From NCBI GenBank assembly GCA_026018925.1, contig JAKSZU010000005.1, forward strand, positions 88,222,886 to 88,286,885: a DNA stretch of 64,000 nt, in the 5' to 3' direction. Below the pieces are notes generated by a model. That model saw only the letters and a list, made by a program, of their open reading frames with translations. It was not told the DNA's origin and ran no database searches. The DNA comes from Tupaia tana (lineage: Eukaryota > Chordata > Mammalia > Scandentia > Tupaiidae). Below are positions 11,230 through 23,118 of the stretch, piece by piece (the first letter of the stretch is position 1; each line of letters opens with the position of its first letter). Both the position numbers and the translations under genes were made by a program.

Positions 11230-12310
11230 ATTTAGAAAACTTCTTCAGCTAATTCACTCTATTGACTAAGCCTTAGATATACCAAACTACATGAATCAAT
11301 CAAGCTCCCACATTACATGAACTATTATAAAGTGTTGCAGTATTTTAAGTGCCTATATCACAATAAGCTCTTTACATTAAAATCAGAAAATGTCCTTGCA
11401 GACTTCCTCTTTGTTACTAGTTAAAAATGGTATTAACAACCATGCACCTTCTTGCCATACTTTATCTACAGAAGTAGCAACGTGGCCCAGTGGTGGCCAC
11501 ATCCTAAACTTTCTCAATAGTTGAATAGATAGGTGATAAGAGAAAAAAAGGCCTTAAATTTTATGAATTTTACAAACTGAGATAATTGTGAAATGGTAAT
11601 ATTTTAAATATTGGTAGTTTATATGAATAGACTAGAGAATTGTTTATGGTAATACATATAATGTTCAAAATTCATGTATATTTGCTTTACTATTGAGCAT
11701 TTCTCTTATGATTATGAATTACAAGTGATTATTGACATTACTATTATTTGAAATATGGCTCAATGCAAAAAATATATTAGTTATATTCATTATGCACATA
11801 TTGGTTTCCAGTATCTATGTATTGTTTTTCAGTCACTACAATGTGAAATATGATACAATTCAAAAGGGCCTATCATCCATGAAGATACATAGAAAAGAAG
11901 AAGGTATAGAAACTAACTTTAGTGCTTATTCACCCTTTATCTAAGTCACTCAGAGATGCTCCAAGTAGCACCTACATCTTAGTTTAGATTTTCTTGGAAA
12001 CATATTCTGTTACAGACAGATGCAAGAGTATCATTGCAGAATATTTCCAGGAATGTAACTATGAAGGAATGAGAAAATCAGTGATTTGCTTTATTTCTCT
12101 CTAGAATAGATAATAGTAAAATAAATAAATTCAGCCTGGAGCTATGTCGATTCTATCTATGTTGAGACATAATTCTCTCTGACATAAGGTCAGAATCAAT
12201 ATTTTTCTGTTCTTTGATTTCTTTGTTAGGCACATAATTATATATTTTTTATTTTTAATTTTATCTGGCACCTTAGAAAGTACTATTACATAATTTTTGT
12301 TAAAAAAGTA
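11230..12310. other. AT-rich spacer, nothing recognised
   Basis: No repeat, RNA or coding signal recognised across about 1.1 kb. Confidence 0.5.
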
Positions 12311-12314
12311 GACA

Positions 12315-12560
12315 AAGGGACAGCCAAAAGGTTTAAGGGAGCCAGATTCCATATGGTCAACTGCATTTCAAATCCAAGTTCAGCAGCTTGAAAAATGTAT
12401 GCATGTATGTTCAAAATTCCAACAGGATGGAGAAATGGAGGAGAAGTGATCATGGCATGACTGTACCTGATTGAGCAGTTCTTTCTTTCCCCACTGCTGG
12501 TGTCCCTCTGTCTCTCTCTGATGATCACATACACCTTCAGGCAATTAACAAAAGAAATGA
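12315..12560 (+). repeat. SINE family A, strongly diverged
   Basis: GGGACAGCCAAAAGGTTTAAG head and a GGAGGAGAAGTGATCATGGC body. The TCCCTCTGTCTCTCTCTG block and ending keep the family order despite heavy decay. Confidence 0.72.
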
Positions 12561-12794
12561 ACAAAAACTGAAGAGAATACATATACAACTAAATGAATAG
12601 CGTTATTGTGTAAACTCATACAGTTTGTATAAAAAAGATATTTATGCTATTTAGATATATTTTGTCCTATTTACTGAAAGAAAAAAATTATTGATTAATC
12701 ACTCAAAATATGGCTATTTTTTACTAGAATACATACAATTTTGTACCAGGGACTTTTATTAAAGACTAGAAAAGTTGAAAGCATTTCTTAAGGT

Positions 12795-13015
12795 TTATTT
12801 ATTCATTTATTTAACTACAGTGATACAGAAAGAGAGAAAGAGAGACAGAGAGATAGGCATTTTCAATAGGGTCCCATGCCACAGTCCTCACCACATTCCC
12901 ACAGCATGCTTGGTATGTACAGGCTGATCTGGAAACCAAACCCTTGATTTTTCATGTAGACTCAGCATTGCAGAGTGGCATATTATCACTGTGCTACAAC
13001 AGCTAGCCATGAAAT
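12795..13015 (-). repeat. SINE family B (older tRNA-type SINE)
   Basis: On the minus strand it reads GTTGTAGCACAGTGATAA, then CCACTCTGCAATGCTGAGTC, a GAC-rich middle, a TCTCTCTGTCTCTC block and an AAATAAATGAATAAATAA end. This order is shared with 26800 and partly with 49917. It lacks the GGAGGAGAAGGGATTG core of family A. Confidence 0.62.
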
Positions 13016-13300
13016 GAAACAAATTATGTTTTAAAATATTTAGTATAAATGAAATACACATTAATTTGTAAAAGTAACATTTTAGACATTCTGAGTGAAA
13101 CAATATATTACAGGAAAAAATATATTACCTAAGAATATTGTCTAAGCCAATATCAGTCATAACTTTACTATAACTATGCATTGGATATTGAGAAATTATA
13201 AATGTTAAATAATGAGGAATTGGTATTCACATTTTTCTGAGTTAACAATAAGATAGGTTCAGACTCAAGAGTAATACAGAGACTTAAAAAAGTTTATAGA

Positions 13301-13560
13301 GGGACCAGCAGATGGCATAATGTTTACGTCAGTAGACTCCCACATGCCAACTGCAATTTAAGTCCTAGACCCTGTGGCTTGAAACTCATGCCTGGCTCAT
13401 GTACATATGTGCCCAAAATCCCAAGAAGAGAATGAAGGAGAAGGGATTGTGGCATGGCTATCTCTCTTCGGGGGTTGGTGATTTCTTGCTTTCTGTCTCT
13501 CTGTCTCTCCAGTGACTGCATGCACCCTATAGCAAAAATCTCTTAAAAAAAAAAAAAAAG
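13301..13560 (+). repeat. SINE family A
   Basis: GGGACCAGCAGATGGCATAA head, body with few CpGs left, and a clean A run at the end. Confidence 0.92.
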
Positions 13561-13564
13561 AATT

Positions 13565-13710
13565 AAAATGAGTTTATTTTTTCATGATACACATTTTCCA
13601 CGAACTTTTTGATTACTTGTACATGGGATTTGTTTTAACTTCAATTAGATTTAGTTTACTATGCCTTACATGTTTTAGAGAGGACATTTAAAACTCTATA
13701 ATTAGTTATT
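13565..13710 (+). repeat. Unnamed repeat fragment shared with 60650
   Basis: ACATGGGATTTGTTTTAACT at 13621 continues into AGATTTAGTTTACTATGCC and TTTTAGAGAGGACA. The order at 60651-60735 is the same with about 80% identity by eye. The first 40 bp match 1993. The family name is not established. Confidence 0.5.
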
Positions 13711-14930
13711 CTTTTTATTTTAATGGCAACTTCTGATTTATGTATAATTGTTTTCGAGATACAGTGTGGGTTTTAAAAGCATAGAGTATAATAATCAAAT
13801 TAAGGCTATAAGCACATTTACCATCTCTAACATTCAAGCACCACTTTTGTACACGCCCAAAAATCCCTCTTCTGTTTTTTAGTATGTGTTACTTTGTCAC
13901 TGACATTCATTACTTTGCTGTATAATAATTCAGTGTTTGAAGTCGCTGGCATGTAAATATTTTCCACCTTAACCAAAGAGACTTTACTCCTAAGTCAGTT
14001 ACCCTGTAAGGAAAAGTCCTGTTTGATCAGAACTAAGGTACCTTTCAGCTTGGTGGTGTTAGGCAACAATGCCCCCTAGAGGTTTTCTGAATATTCCGGG
14101 TAGACAATGTTCCTACAGGTCGACAAAGTCTCAAGGACTTTCTTTCTTAAATCTTAAGCAATGTTAAGAAATGTGTCAAATAAATGTGTTGTCATTTCAC
14201 TTCAAGTAGCAGTTCTAAAAACCCTGTGGAAAAATTAACACATTCTCAGCTAATAGAGCGCCGAAACAAACCGACGTATTCGTTGTTGCTGAGAACAATT
14301 CTGGTGCAACTTGGACCAGATTTGAGTATCACAGGAAAGAGTAGTTTCTGTATAATGGAAGATTGGCTCTGAAAATCACCCGAACCCACCCTTCTCTGTA
14401 ATGACTGTGTATTCTCTAAGTCCTTACCATTATCTCACTATTAGAATTTGCCACTCTGATACTACAGCCCTAGACAATGGGGCAGGTTAGGTGAATGTGC
14501 AAGATGATTTACCAGTAGCACAAGAGTGGGAAGTATCAAAAGTCATTTCTGTAAAAGACATTGATTATTGCTCAGGCCTGAATATATGGGTAGAAGAGTA
14601 AAGTTAGCTAATTGAGAAGGCTTGTAGAAGTACAGGGAATTTTTTTTTTTTTCTTACTGAGACATCTATTCATAAATATTAAATAAGTGGTTTTAGGTAG
14701 GAATCACAGATAGTTACTATTTCACAAGAATCTTCAGCTGTTTTGTTAGGCTAATTCAGGAGAATGTGAACTTGTTAACACCCTAAATAGAAGAGGCTTA
14801 AACTGCTGAAATCTGGAACAATACAAAAATGTAATAGGAAAAGTCTGTACCCACTTGTCAATAAAGGAAAAGAAAGAAGTTACCTATCCTTTCAGAACTT
14901 TTACCAGGATTATTTATTGTACAAATGCCC
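13710..14930. other. Spacer, mostly unassigned
   Basis: No gene was recognised. A subsegment around 14240-14290 carries several CpGs, unusual for this AT-rich window. A T run lies at 14641-14652. Confidence 0.45.
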
Positions 14931-14934
14931 GCTG

Positions 14935-15520
14935 GCATCTACTATAGGGGATTGGTTCCAGGACTGTTTGCAGACTGCGGGTGCTCAAGTCCCTTACATA
15001 AAATGTTACAGTATTTGCATATAACCTGTGCACATCCTTTGGTATACTCTAAACATCTCTAGTTTACTTATTAATACTATGTAAATCGTTGTTATACTGT
15101 ATTGTTTAGGACATTATGACAAGAAAAAAAATCCATGTGTGTTCCATAAAGATACAATCAATTTTTCTCCAAAAAAATGTTTTGAGAGTTTTTTGTTTTT
15201 TTGTTTGTTTGTTTGCTATAAGGTGCATGTGCTCACCAGAAAGACAGAGACAGAGAGACAGAAAACCAGAAATCACCCCCCGCGAGGGGATGGCCATGCC
15301 ACAATCCCTTCTCCTCCATTCTCCTCTCGGGATCTTGGGCATGCACGCATACACAACTGGCATGAGTTAAAGCAACTGGGTTTGGACTCAAACCACAGTA
15401 AACTACATGGGAATCCAGCAACATAGCCATTACGCCAACTGCTGATTGCTTCCAAAAATTTTTTGATCCATGGCTGGTTGAATCTACCATGTGGGAACCC
15501 ATGTGTATAAAGATACAGGT
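14935..15520 (+). mobile_element. Tigger-type DNA transposon copy 2, split by a SINE
   Basis: The left part to about 15180 holds GGATTGGTTCCAGGACTG, GCTCAAGTCCCTTACATAAA, GTATTTGCATATAACC and TTATACTGTATTGTTTAG. The right part from 15455 holds CCATGGCTGGTTGAATC. The minus-strand SINE at 15186 lies between. It is the best preserved of the three copies and is non-autonomous. Confidence 0.78.
15186..15448 (-). repeat. SINE family A inside the Tigger copy
   Basis: Minus-strand copy with tail TTTTTTGTTTGTTTG and a head degraded to CAACTGCTGATTGC. CCAAAAAAATGTTTT before it and CCAAAAATTTTTTG after it look like a decayed TSD. Confidence 0.92.
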
Positions 15521-15529
15521 GTATCATCT

Positions 15530-16330
15530 ACGAGGGCCATATAGAACAGTCGAAATGTATCAGTTTTTATCCATTATTTCTAAGTGTCTCCTACTTGTGA
15601 GGCTTCACGAGACAAGCAGACAAATTATTTGCCCTTATGTCACAGAAAAGATAATAAACAAAACAATTAACTATATTTAACTTGTCAAATAGTGTTAGTG
15701 TTTGAAGTAAATGAACATGGTAATATAGTGTTTTGTTAATTCTGAGAAGTTACATTTATTCTGAGGTTTTAAAGGTGTAATATCTAAAGTAGGATACAGG
15801 CAAGAGAGACACGAAAACAATGTCCTAGGGATGAGAAACTGGAGTTTGGTCAAATTAACCAAGGTTCAGTGAGATCAGGTTATAAGAAAAGGAGTGTTTT
15901 TAGTTTCAATTTTGCTGAAATTACAACTCTAAAATCTTAATTTCTTACAACATGCATTTTTTTGTACAATTAAATATATCCTGTAGGTTGGTGGCAAGTA
16001 TGACATTTTAGGCTCTCCATGTTCTCTTATTTTGGGACTTCAGCTGAAAGTAAACGGCATTCTTAAAGAAAGGCTAACCTGAACCATTTAATCACCTTTG
16101 AAAAGCTGTTCAAACCTATTGCTTGAATATGGTTCACAATGTATCTCGCATTTCCCCAAAGTAAGCCCAGACACAAAACCAAGCTCAACACTGAGGTAGT
16201 ACAACTATCATTATTATTATTAGTGTTAGTAGTGTTATAAAAATGAAGAGGGAGCAATAAATTGAAATATAATAATGCAATTTATCTTAGTTGAAGTTGA
16301 CATGATATTCTAAAATATAGGCAAGGAATA
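15530..16330. other. Spacer, nothing recognised
   Basis: Only short chance open frames. A small (ATT)n stretch lies near 16211. Confidence 0.5.
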
Positions 16331-16528
16331 TAATTTAGGAAGTATTGAAGGCACCTTCCAAATTCATTCTATGAAGCCTGCATCACCCTCATTCTCAAAA
16401 CAGATAAGGATACAACAAAAAAGAAAAATTACAGATATACATCTCTGATGAATACAGATGCAAAAATTCTGAATAAGATACTTGCTAACCATACTCAACA
16501 GCCTATAAAAAATATTATTCATCATGAC
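16330..16528 (+). mobile_element. L1 ORF2 fragment (start of a broken 5'-truncated L1)
   Basis: In one frame the DNA encodes the L1 reverse-transcriptase region with words such as [17 protein letters not shown] and [16 protein letters not shown], ending at IIHHDQ. ORF1, the endonuclease domain and the 5' UTR are absent, so the element was 5' truncated on insertion. It resumes at about 16985 after a foreign L1 tail, with roughly 16 codons missing at the junction. Confidence 0.85.
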
Positions 16529-16529
16529 C

Positions 16530-16980
16530 AAAAACAACAAAGCCCTGTAATTTGATAGAAATTGGGCAAATATGGAAGATTTGCTGCTGAGTGAAGCAAG
16601 TCAGGCTATTAAAGAGAGACATCGCATGTCTCCACTTAACATATACCAAAGTCTGCAATCTATGGTAGAGACTGAAAGACTGAAAAACATGAAAGTATTA
16701 AAAATTGTAATGGCCACTAGAGGCAAAGTGGAAAGAGAGTGTGAGAGGGGAAGAGTGTAGGAAAGTTGAGGGGAAATAGAGAGGTAAGACACTTGTGGGA
16801 CACAGATAAGGTTTATTATCTGTTGACAAGGTTGTGTGTGGTGGTCTCAACTGGGCTGGACTGAGGTATATATCATGCTGGGTGAAGGCTCGTCACAATC
16901 TAAATGATGTATAGCAATTTAATGTATGAGTAATAATAAAAAATAAGTAATAATAAAAATAAAATATATATCTTGGAATT
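16530..16980 (+). mobile_element. L1 3' end inserted within another L1
   Basis: The sequence switches abruptly from mid ORF2 to an L1 3' end: GAAGATTTGCTGCTGAGTG, CATGTCTCCACTTAACATA, the 3' UTR, and a TAATAATAAAAAT-type end. The same 3' end recurs at 19290-19680. This is therefore a separate 5'-truncated copy sitting in the ORF2 of the host L1. Confidence 0.8.
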
Positions 16981-16984
16981 CTAA

Positions 16985-19680
16985 AAAAAAACCAAAACAC
17001 CCACACCCATAAATGTCATATGCCATATTAACAAAATGAAAGATAAAAGGCATATGATAATTTCAATTGATGAAGAAAAAGCATTTGACAAAATACAACA
17101 TTCCTTCACAATTAAGACTCTTGGTAAAGTTGACATAGAAGGATCATTTCTCGGCATAATAAAAGCCATCTATGAAAAACCTGTATTTAACATTATGCTG
17201 AATGGAGAAAAGCTGAAAGCTTTTCCACCAAAAACTGGTACAAAACAAAGCTGTCCACTCTCTCCATTCTTACCCACTCCTATTCAATGTAGTACTGGAA
17301 GTCCTAACCAATGCAATCAGAAAAGAGAATGAAATAAAAGACATTTCAATAGGGAAAGAAGAGTTGAAATTTTCTCTGTTTGCATATGACATGATTGGAT
17401 ACATAGAAGGCCCAATAGCATTCATGAAAAAACTTCTCAAAGTAATAAATGCATACAGTAAAGTGGCAGTATAAAAAATTAACTTACAAAAATCTGTAGC
17501 ATTTCTTTTTTTTTTTTTTTTTTTTTTCTTTTTTTGGAGAGGTTTTTGCTATAGGGCGCGTGCGCTCGCCAGACAGACAGAGAGAGACAGAGAGATAGAA
17601 AGCAGAAAATCACCCCCCCAGGGGGGATGGCCACGCCGCAATCCCTTCTCCTCCATTCTCCTCTTGGGATCTTGGGCACGCACGCACACGCGCCCGGCGT
17701 GAGTTTAAGCCGCCGGGTCCGGGACTCGAACCGCGGTCGACTACGTAGGAGTCCAGCGACATAGCCATTACGCTAACTGCTGGTCCCAGTCTGTAGCATT
17801 TCTATATATAACAACAAGCAGACAGACACAACTGAAGAAAGTAATCTCACTCACCATAGCCACAAAAAGTATAAGATACCTAGGAATAAAACTAACCAAA
17901 GAAGTCAAAGACCTCTATAAGGAAAACTATAGAAATCTTAAAAAAGGAATAAAAAAATGACACAAAAAAGTGAAAGGACATCCCATGCTCCTGGATTAAG
18001 AGAATTAATGTAATCAAACTGGCAATCCTACCTGAATTAATCTACATATTTAATACAATCCCTATAAAATTACAGGAGATATTCTTCAGAGATTTACAAA
18101 GGACAGTCAGAATTTGTCTGGACTCATAAATGACTCTATATCACCAAATCAATCCTTCAAAAAAAGACTGAGTGGCATCTCACTTCCGGAGACCAAAATA
18201 AATTACAAAGTTGTTATAATCAAAACAGCATCATGCTGGCACAAAAACAGACATGAGGACCAGTGGAATAGAGTAGAGACCCCAGAATTAAGTTCCAAAG
18301 CATAAAGCCAACTGATCTTAGACAAAGAGTACCAGTCAATCCACTGGGAAAGTTAGACTTTAGCAAATTGTGCCAGAAAAAATGGGTATCCATCTGCCAA
18401 AAGATGAAGATAAACCCCTATCTGTCACCATGAACAAAAATCAACTCAAAGTGGACTAAAGATCTAAGATCACACACTCTGAAACTACTGGTGGAAAACA
18501 CTGGGGGAAACTCTGGTAGACACTGCGGTAGGCAAAGACATCGTAAAGATCCCCAAAGCATAGGCAATAATCTCCAAAATAGACAGGTGGGATTACATCA
18601 TATTAATTAGTTTTTGCACAGGAAAGGACACAGTAATTAGTGTACATTGACAACCCTCAGAATGGGAGAAAATTTTTGTTATCTATGCCTTAGATAAAGG
18701 ATTGATAACCAGAATACACAGGGAACTCAAGCAGCTTACCCAGAAGAAAATAATTAACCCAATTAAAAGATGGGAAAATGAGCTAAATAAACAACTCACT
18801 AAGAAGACATGTGAACAGCCAAAAGCATATGAAGGAATGCTTAACATCCCTCTTCATAAGATAAATGCAGCTCAAAACTACAATGAGATACCACCTAACC
18901 TTAGTCAGAATGGCAAAGATTAAAAAAAATAAATGATAAGTGCTGGCAGGGATGCGGTGAAAGGGGAACTCTCTTACATTGTTGGTGGGAATGTAAATTG
19001 GTCTGTGGAGAACAATGTGGAGGTTATTCAAAGCCCTTCAAATAGAACTACCATATAATCCAGCAATTCCACTCCTAGGTATCTACTCGAAGGACAGGAG
19101 AATGCTCAGTCGGAAAAGAACTTGCACAACTATATTTATTGCAGTATTATTCATAATCACTAAGACATGGAACCAACCCAAATGTCCAAGAACAGATGAA
19201 TATATTGAAAAAGTGTGGCTCATATACTCCATGGAATACTATTCAGCCCTAAAATACAAGACCCTGGCATTTGATAGAAAGTGGATGAACATGGAAGATT
19301 TATTGCTTAGTGAAGCAAGTCAGGCTCTGAAACAGAGGTATTGTATGTCTCCACTTAACATATACCAACTGTCTACACTCTATGGTAGAGACTGAAAGAA
19401 TGCAGGACATAAAAGCACTGAAAATTGTTATGGACACTGGAGACAAAGTGGAAGAAGAATGGGATAAGGGAAGAGTGCAGGAAGGGAAATATGGAGAAAA
19501 ATGGAGAAATAAGACATGTGTGGGACATGGATATAGTTTATTGCCTGTTGATGTCGTGCATAGTGTTTTCAACTCACCTGGTGTGTGGCGGGTATCATGC
19601 TGGGTTAAATGTCTTTACAATCTAAATGATGTGTAGTGACTGAATGTATAAGTAATAATAAATAATAAAGATATTATACA
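16985..19680 (+). mobile_element. L1 ORF2 (rest) and 3' UTR, defective
   Basis: Reverse-transcriptase motif [14 protein letters not shown] is encoded near 17060-17100. The catalytic motif normally read FADD is FAYD at about 17389-17400, so a metal-binding aspartate is lost. Frameshifts follow, and later frames give the C-terminal region (19015-19395, PYNPAIPLLGIYSKD and TWNQPKCPRTDEY). The 3' UTR ends in AATAATAAATAATAAAG near 19670. A SINE interrupts it at 17507-17788. It is a dead, lineage-type LINE-1. Confidence 0.92.
17507..17788 (-). repeat. SINE family A, young copy inside L1
   Basis: T run, CpG-rich body and full head on the minus strand. The exact 14-bp TSD TCTGTAGCATTTCT lies at 17493-17506 and 17790-17803. 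It is one of the youngest insertions in the window and post-dates the L1. Confidence 0.97.
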
Positions 19681-19956
19681 TCCTAACCAATGAGAGTTAT
19701 TAAAGAAGACAATGAAATTCTACAACTTATATCATAAAATAAAGATCTAGACTTCAGTGTGGAGAATTTATTATACTTACACAAGCAAAAGAGTAGAGAA
19801 ACTTGTTATTTGACTGTGACATCCCAAAAAAAGCAAGGCAGCAAGAAGTAGGCTAGTGGCCTTAGAAAGAAGTAGGTAGACTCAAAATGTATTTTTAAAC
19901 TAGAAAACAAAAAATATTTCAGAAATGGGCTTAATAGTATATTTAAGAGAGAACTT

Positions 19957-20199
19957 TTTTTAAAGTTTTTGCCATAGGCTGCATGTGCTCTCTGGAGAGA
20001 CAGAGAGAGGGAAAGTGAGAAGTCAACCCCCAAGGGGATGGCTGCAGCTCAATCTCCTCTCCTTCATTCTCCTTCTGTAATTTTGGGTATTCACACATAT
20101 GCATATGATTTGAGTTTCAAGCCATGGGATCTAGGACTCTTAAGGCAGTAGGCCATGTAGGAGTCCAGTATCTTAACCACCATGCCACCTGCTGGCCCC
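19957..20199 (-). repeat. SINE family A, diverged
   Basis: Minus-strand copy. Its head reads CACCTGCTGGCCCCC on the plus strand at 20187-20201, and the tail is near 19957. Confidence 0.87.
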
Positions 20200-20204
20200 C
20201 AAAA

Positions 20205-21490
20205 AGAACTATTTGGGTTATATGTATATCAGACCCACTTCTGGTACTGAATCTTAGAAAACCCTTAGGAACTGAAGTCATCAAGCCCCTTACCCTTTAA
20301 TTTGGAAATCATCATATCATTGAAAGAAAAGAGAATTTATTAAAATATTTTATAAGAAAACTTTAAATTTTATCCTATTACTTAATCTGTGGCTAGGTGC
20401 AAGATTTCAGGAGAATATAGTTTATAGAATTGCACTCGCTTTTGCTATTTCCAGTGGTACATTGAACTCAAAAGAGTAGCTGGTGCAGCTGAGGTTTAGA
20501 GCAAGATATTAATGAAAACTTAAAAGTAATTGACAGTCTATTTACTGAAGGCTAAGACCCCAAATCCTTCAGTATTTTATTCCTTAATCATTATATTCAA
20601 GATTCTATACCCCACATATGAGATTGGATAATCCCTTGCTTCAGAAATCTGCACTATCCAAAGCAAGAGCGATTGCTAAAAAAATCTCTCATAAGTCAAA
20701 TTACTGACAGGTGGAAGTCTATTCCCACAAAAATGGAAATGCTTGAATCTCTTTTCAGTAATACTACTGAAAGGCTTACCAGTTAACTATACTTGTACAC
20801 AAGGTTTTGACTGTTTTGTTTCTTTTTTGCTTTTAGCAATTTGGAATGAAACATTTTTTATTTTCCTGCAAGTCAGAAAAATTTCCAGTGAAATACTATG
20901 AAGAACCAGAGTTCTTCAAACATGATACTGCATTTTATCCAATCCTTTTTCACTTATTTTTTTTCTTTGGTGGCCAACAAGTGGCACAACATCCACACAC
21001 AAAACCTCATCAAAATATTTCAATTATATAATTGGTAAAAATTTATCTAATATTTATTTATTTATTTCATTAATAAATTCCATTTTTTCCCAAGGTCTGC
21101 AACAGGTTTTTCGTATTCATTGATCACAATAACTTTATTAGGTTTATTTTATTATCTGTTTTTCACATAAGGGATCATAAAAGGACTTCACACATAGTAA
21201 ACATTCAATGAATGTTAGCTTTGTTTTTATAAACTTAAGAAAAAGTTATGATAGTTTTAGAGTTACAAAAATGTTACAAATGCAGTTCAGAGAGTTCTTA
21301 TAAGCTCCACAATTTTCTCTGTTAACAATATTGTCTCATTTGTCACAACTAATTAACCAATATTATTGTATGATTAAGTAAGTCAATATAGTCTTCATAT
21401 TTCCTTAGATTTTACCTAATACTCTCTTATTTTTCTGGGATCTATATTACCATATAATATTTACTAGTGATTTCTCTTTAGGCTAATCTG
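20205..21490. other. Spacer with minor repeat scraps
   Basis: Mostly unassigned. A word at 20969-20990 (TGGCCAACAAGTGGCACAAC) may be a tiny SINE head. ACATAGTAAACATTCAATGAA near 21195 resembles the end of L2. Confidence 0.4.
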
Positions 21491-21501
21491 GGAGATGACA
21501 A

Positions 21502-21502
<1 letters not shown>

Positions 21503-21539
<37 letters not shown>

Positions 21540-21556
21540 TGTGTGTATGTGTGTGG
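21503..21556. repeat. (GT)n microsatellite
   Basis: Near-perfect GT run of about 50 bp with two interruptions. Confidence 0.97.
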
Positions 21557-21569
21557 TAGTAATAGTATT

Positions 21570-22440
21570 TTTATTTCTTTATTATTTACACTTAATCACT
21601 ATACATCTTTACAGCATACAAAATGTTTTTTCCCCCCGGCATTAATACAGTGCATATCAATCAAGTCCAATACATTACCATATGCATTATCATCGGCAGA
21701 TAATTTTTTATTTTGTGTCTAAGTAAAAATGTTCATTTGTTTGTATTTTTCCCTGATCCCCTATCTCCCACCTCCTATTCCCCACCTATTTCCCCATCAC
21801 CTCATATAGTGTCTCTAGCACCTTCAGTAGCCCTTCCTGCTATTATACTTTCTGACCTTTCAGTTTCAACTATAGAGTGTAGACATTCAGTATATATTGA
21901 GTGGGGACATGCAATGCTTTTCTTTCATAGTCTTTTTCACTTAATATTATATCTTCCATATTTATGTACTTTGTATCAAATGTCATGGTATTTTTTTATG
22001 GCTGAGTAGTATTCCATAGAGTGCATGTACCACATTTTTTCAATCCACTCATCTGTTCTGAATTGATTCCATGTCCTGGCAGTTTTGAAGAATGCTGCAA
22101 TAAATATGGATGTGCAAGAGTTTTTCCAACTGAGAATTTTCCAAGCCTGTGGACAAATAACTAAGAATGGAATTACTAGATTGTGTGGTAGTTCTGTTTG
22201 TAGGTTTCTGAGGAAGCTCCATATCATTCTCCACAGTGGTCATACTTATTTACATTCCACCAACAGTGTAGGATATTTTCCTTTTCACCACATCCTTGCC
22301 AGCACTTGCCATTCTTTTTTTTTTTTTTTAAATCTTAGACATTCTGTGGTTGAATTGTATCTTATTGTGGTTTATGATTTGCATCCCATTCATAATGAGA
22401 GATGTTGAGAAATTTTTAAAATTTTTTAAAATTTTTAATT
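21570..22440 (-). mobile_element. L1 3' portion, antisense
   Basis: The 3' UTR comes first on the plus strand (TTATTTACACTTAATCACTA), then the ORF2 C-terminal part. Antisense hallmarks include GGCTGAGTAGTATTCCATAG at 21991. The minus frame at 21976-22227 encodes TWNQ and MEYYSAIKK-like words. It is 5' truncated. Confidence 0.9.
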
Positions 22441-22447
22441 ATTATTT

Positions 22448-22640
22448 GGGACTAGTAGTTAGCATAATGGCTATGTCACTGCTTGTGTGCCCAAGATCCC
22501 GAGAGGAGAATGTAGGAGAAGGGATTGCGCGTGACCATCCCCCCTGGGGGCTGATTTCTCACTTTCTGTCTCTCTGTCTCTCTCTGTCTTTCTGGCAAGC
22601 ACACGTGCTCTATTGCGAAAACCTCTTGAAAAAAATATTT
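22448..22640 (+). repeat. SINE family A with internal deletion
   Basis: The head runs GGGACTAGTAGTTAGCATAATGG to GTCACTG and then jumps straight to CTTGTGTGCCCAAGATCC. About 85 bp are missing, including the whole B box. The remainder to the A tail is intact. Without its B box it should be weak or silent for Pol III. Confidence 0.9.
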
Positions 22641-22644
22641 ATTT

Positions 22645-22925
22645 ATTTACGGTCATTTGCTGTACATCAATACAGTATATAAAATGAGATTTTTTCCATC
22701 CAGAATACCTTGTATATTGGATCAATCAAGGATATTACCATACATGTTATCATCAACAAATAATTTTCTGTTTCTCGTTTCTTACATATTTTGCATCTTT
22801 CCTCCCTTGTGTCCCTATCTCCCACCCTCTGCCAATTCCCTATACTTCGACACTGATTCTGATATCTACAGTTGTTTTTCCATGCTTTTTTTCGCATGTT
22901 ATTGGTTCACTAAAGACCATAATTA
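22645..22925 (-). mobile_element. L1 3' UTR fragment, antisense
   Basis: The plus strand reads CATCAATACAGTATATAAAA, then ATGTTATCATCAACAAATAA, like the 3' UTR at 21600-21720. This is a second, separate copy of the same L1 3' UTR type. Confidence 0.72.
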
Positions 22926-23118
22926 ATTTAAAAACTTTCAGTAGCAAGCACAGCTAATCTATACATTATCTATGAACACATGTCAGACTTTAAGCATAAA
23001 CCTCATTAAGTAAAGTGATCATACTGAAAAGACCACCTAGCTGGAGCTACATAGCTTAGTGTAGTCATTATTTAATGACTGCAGTATTAATAGGTATTTT
23101 AATGGTTTTTTTTCCTAT

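Noticed and set aside
17036-17332. 98-codon frame with a reverse-transcriptase motif as a gene or diversity-generating system
   Set aside because: It is a broken piece of LINE-1 ORF2 with a mutated active site and a continuation into L1 3' sequence.
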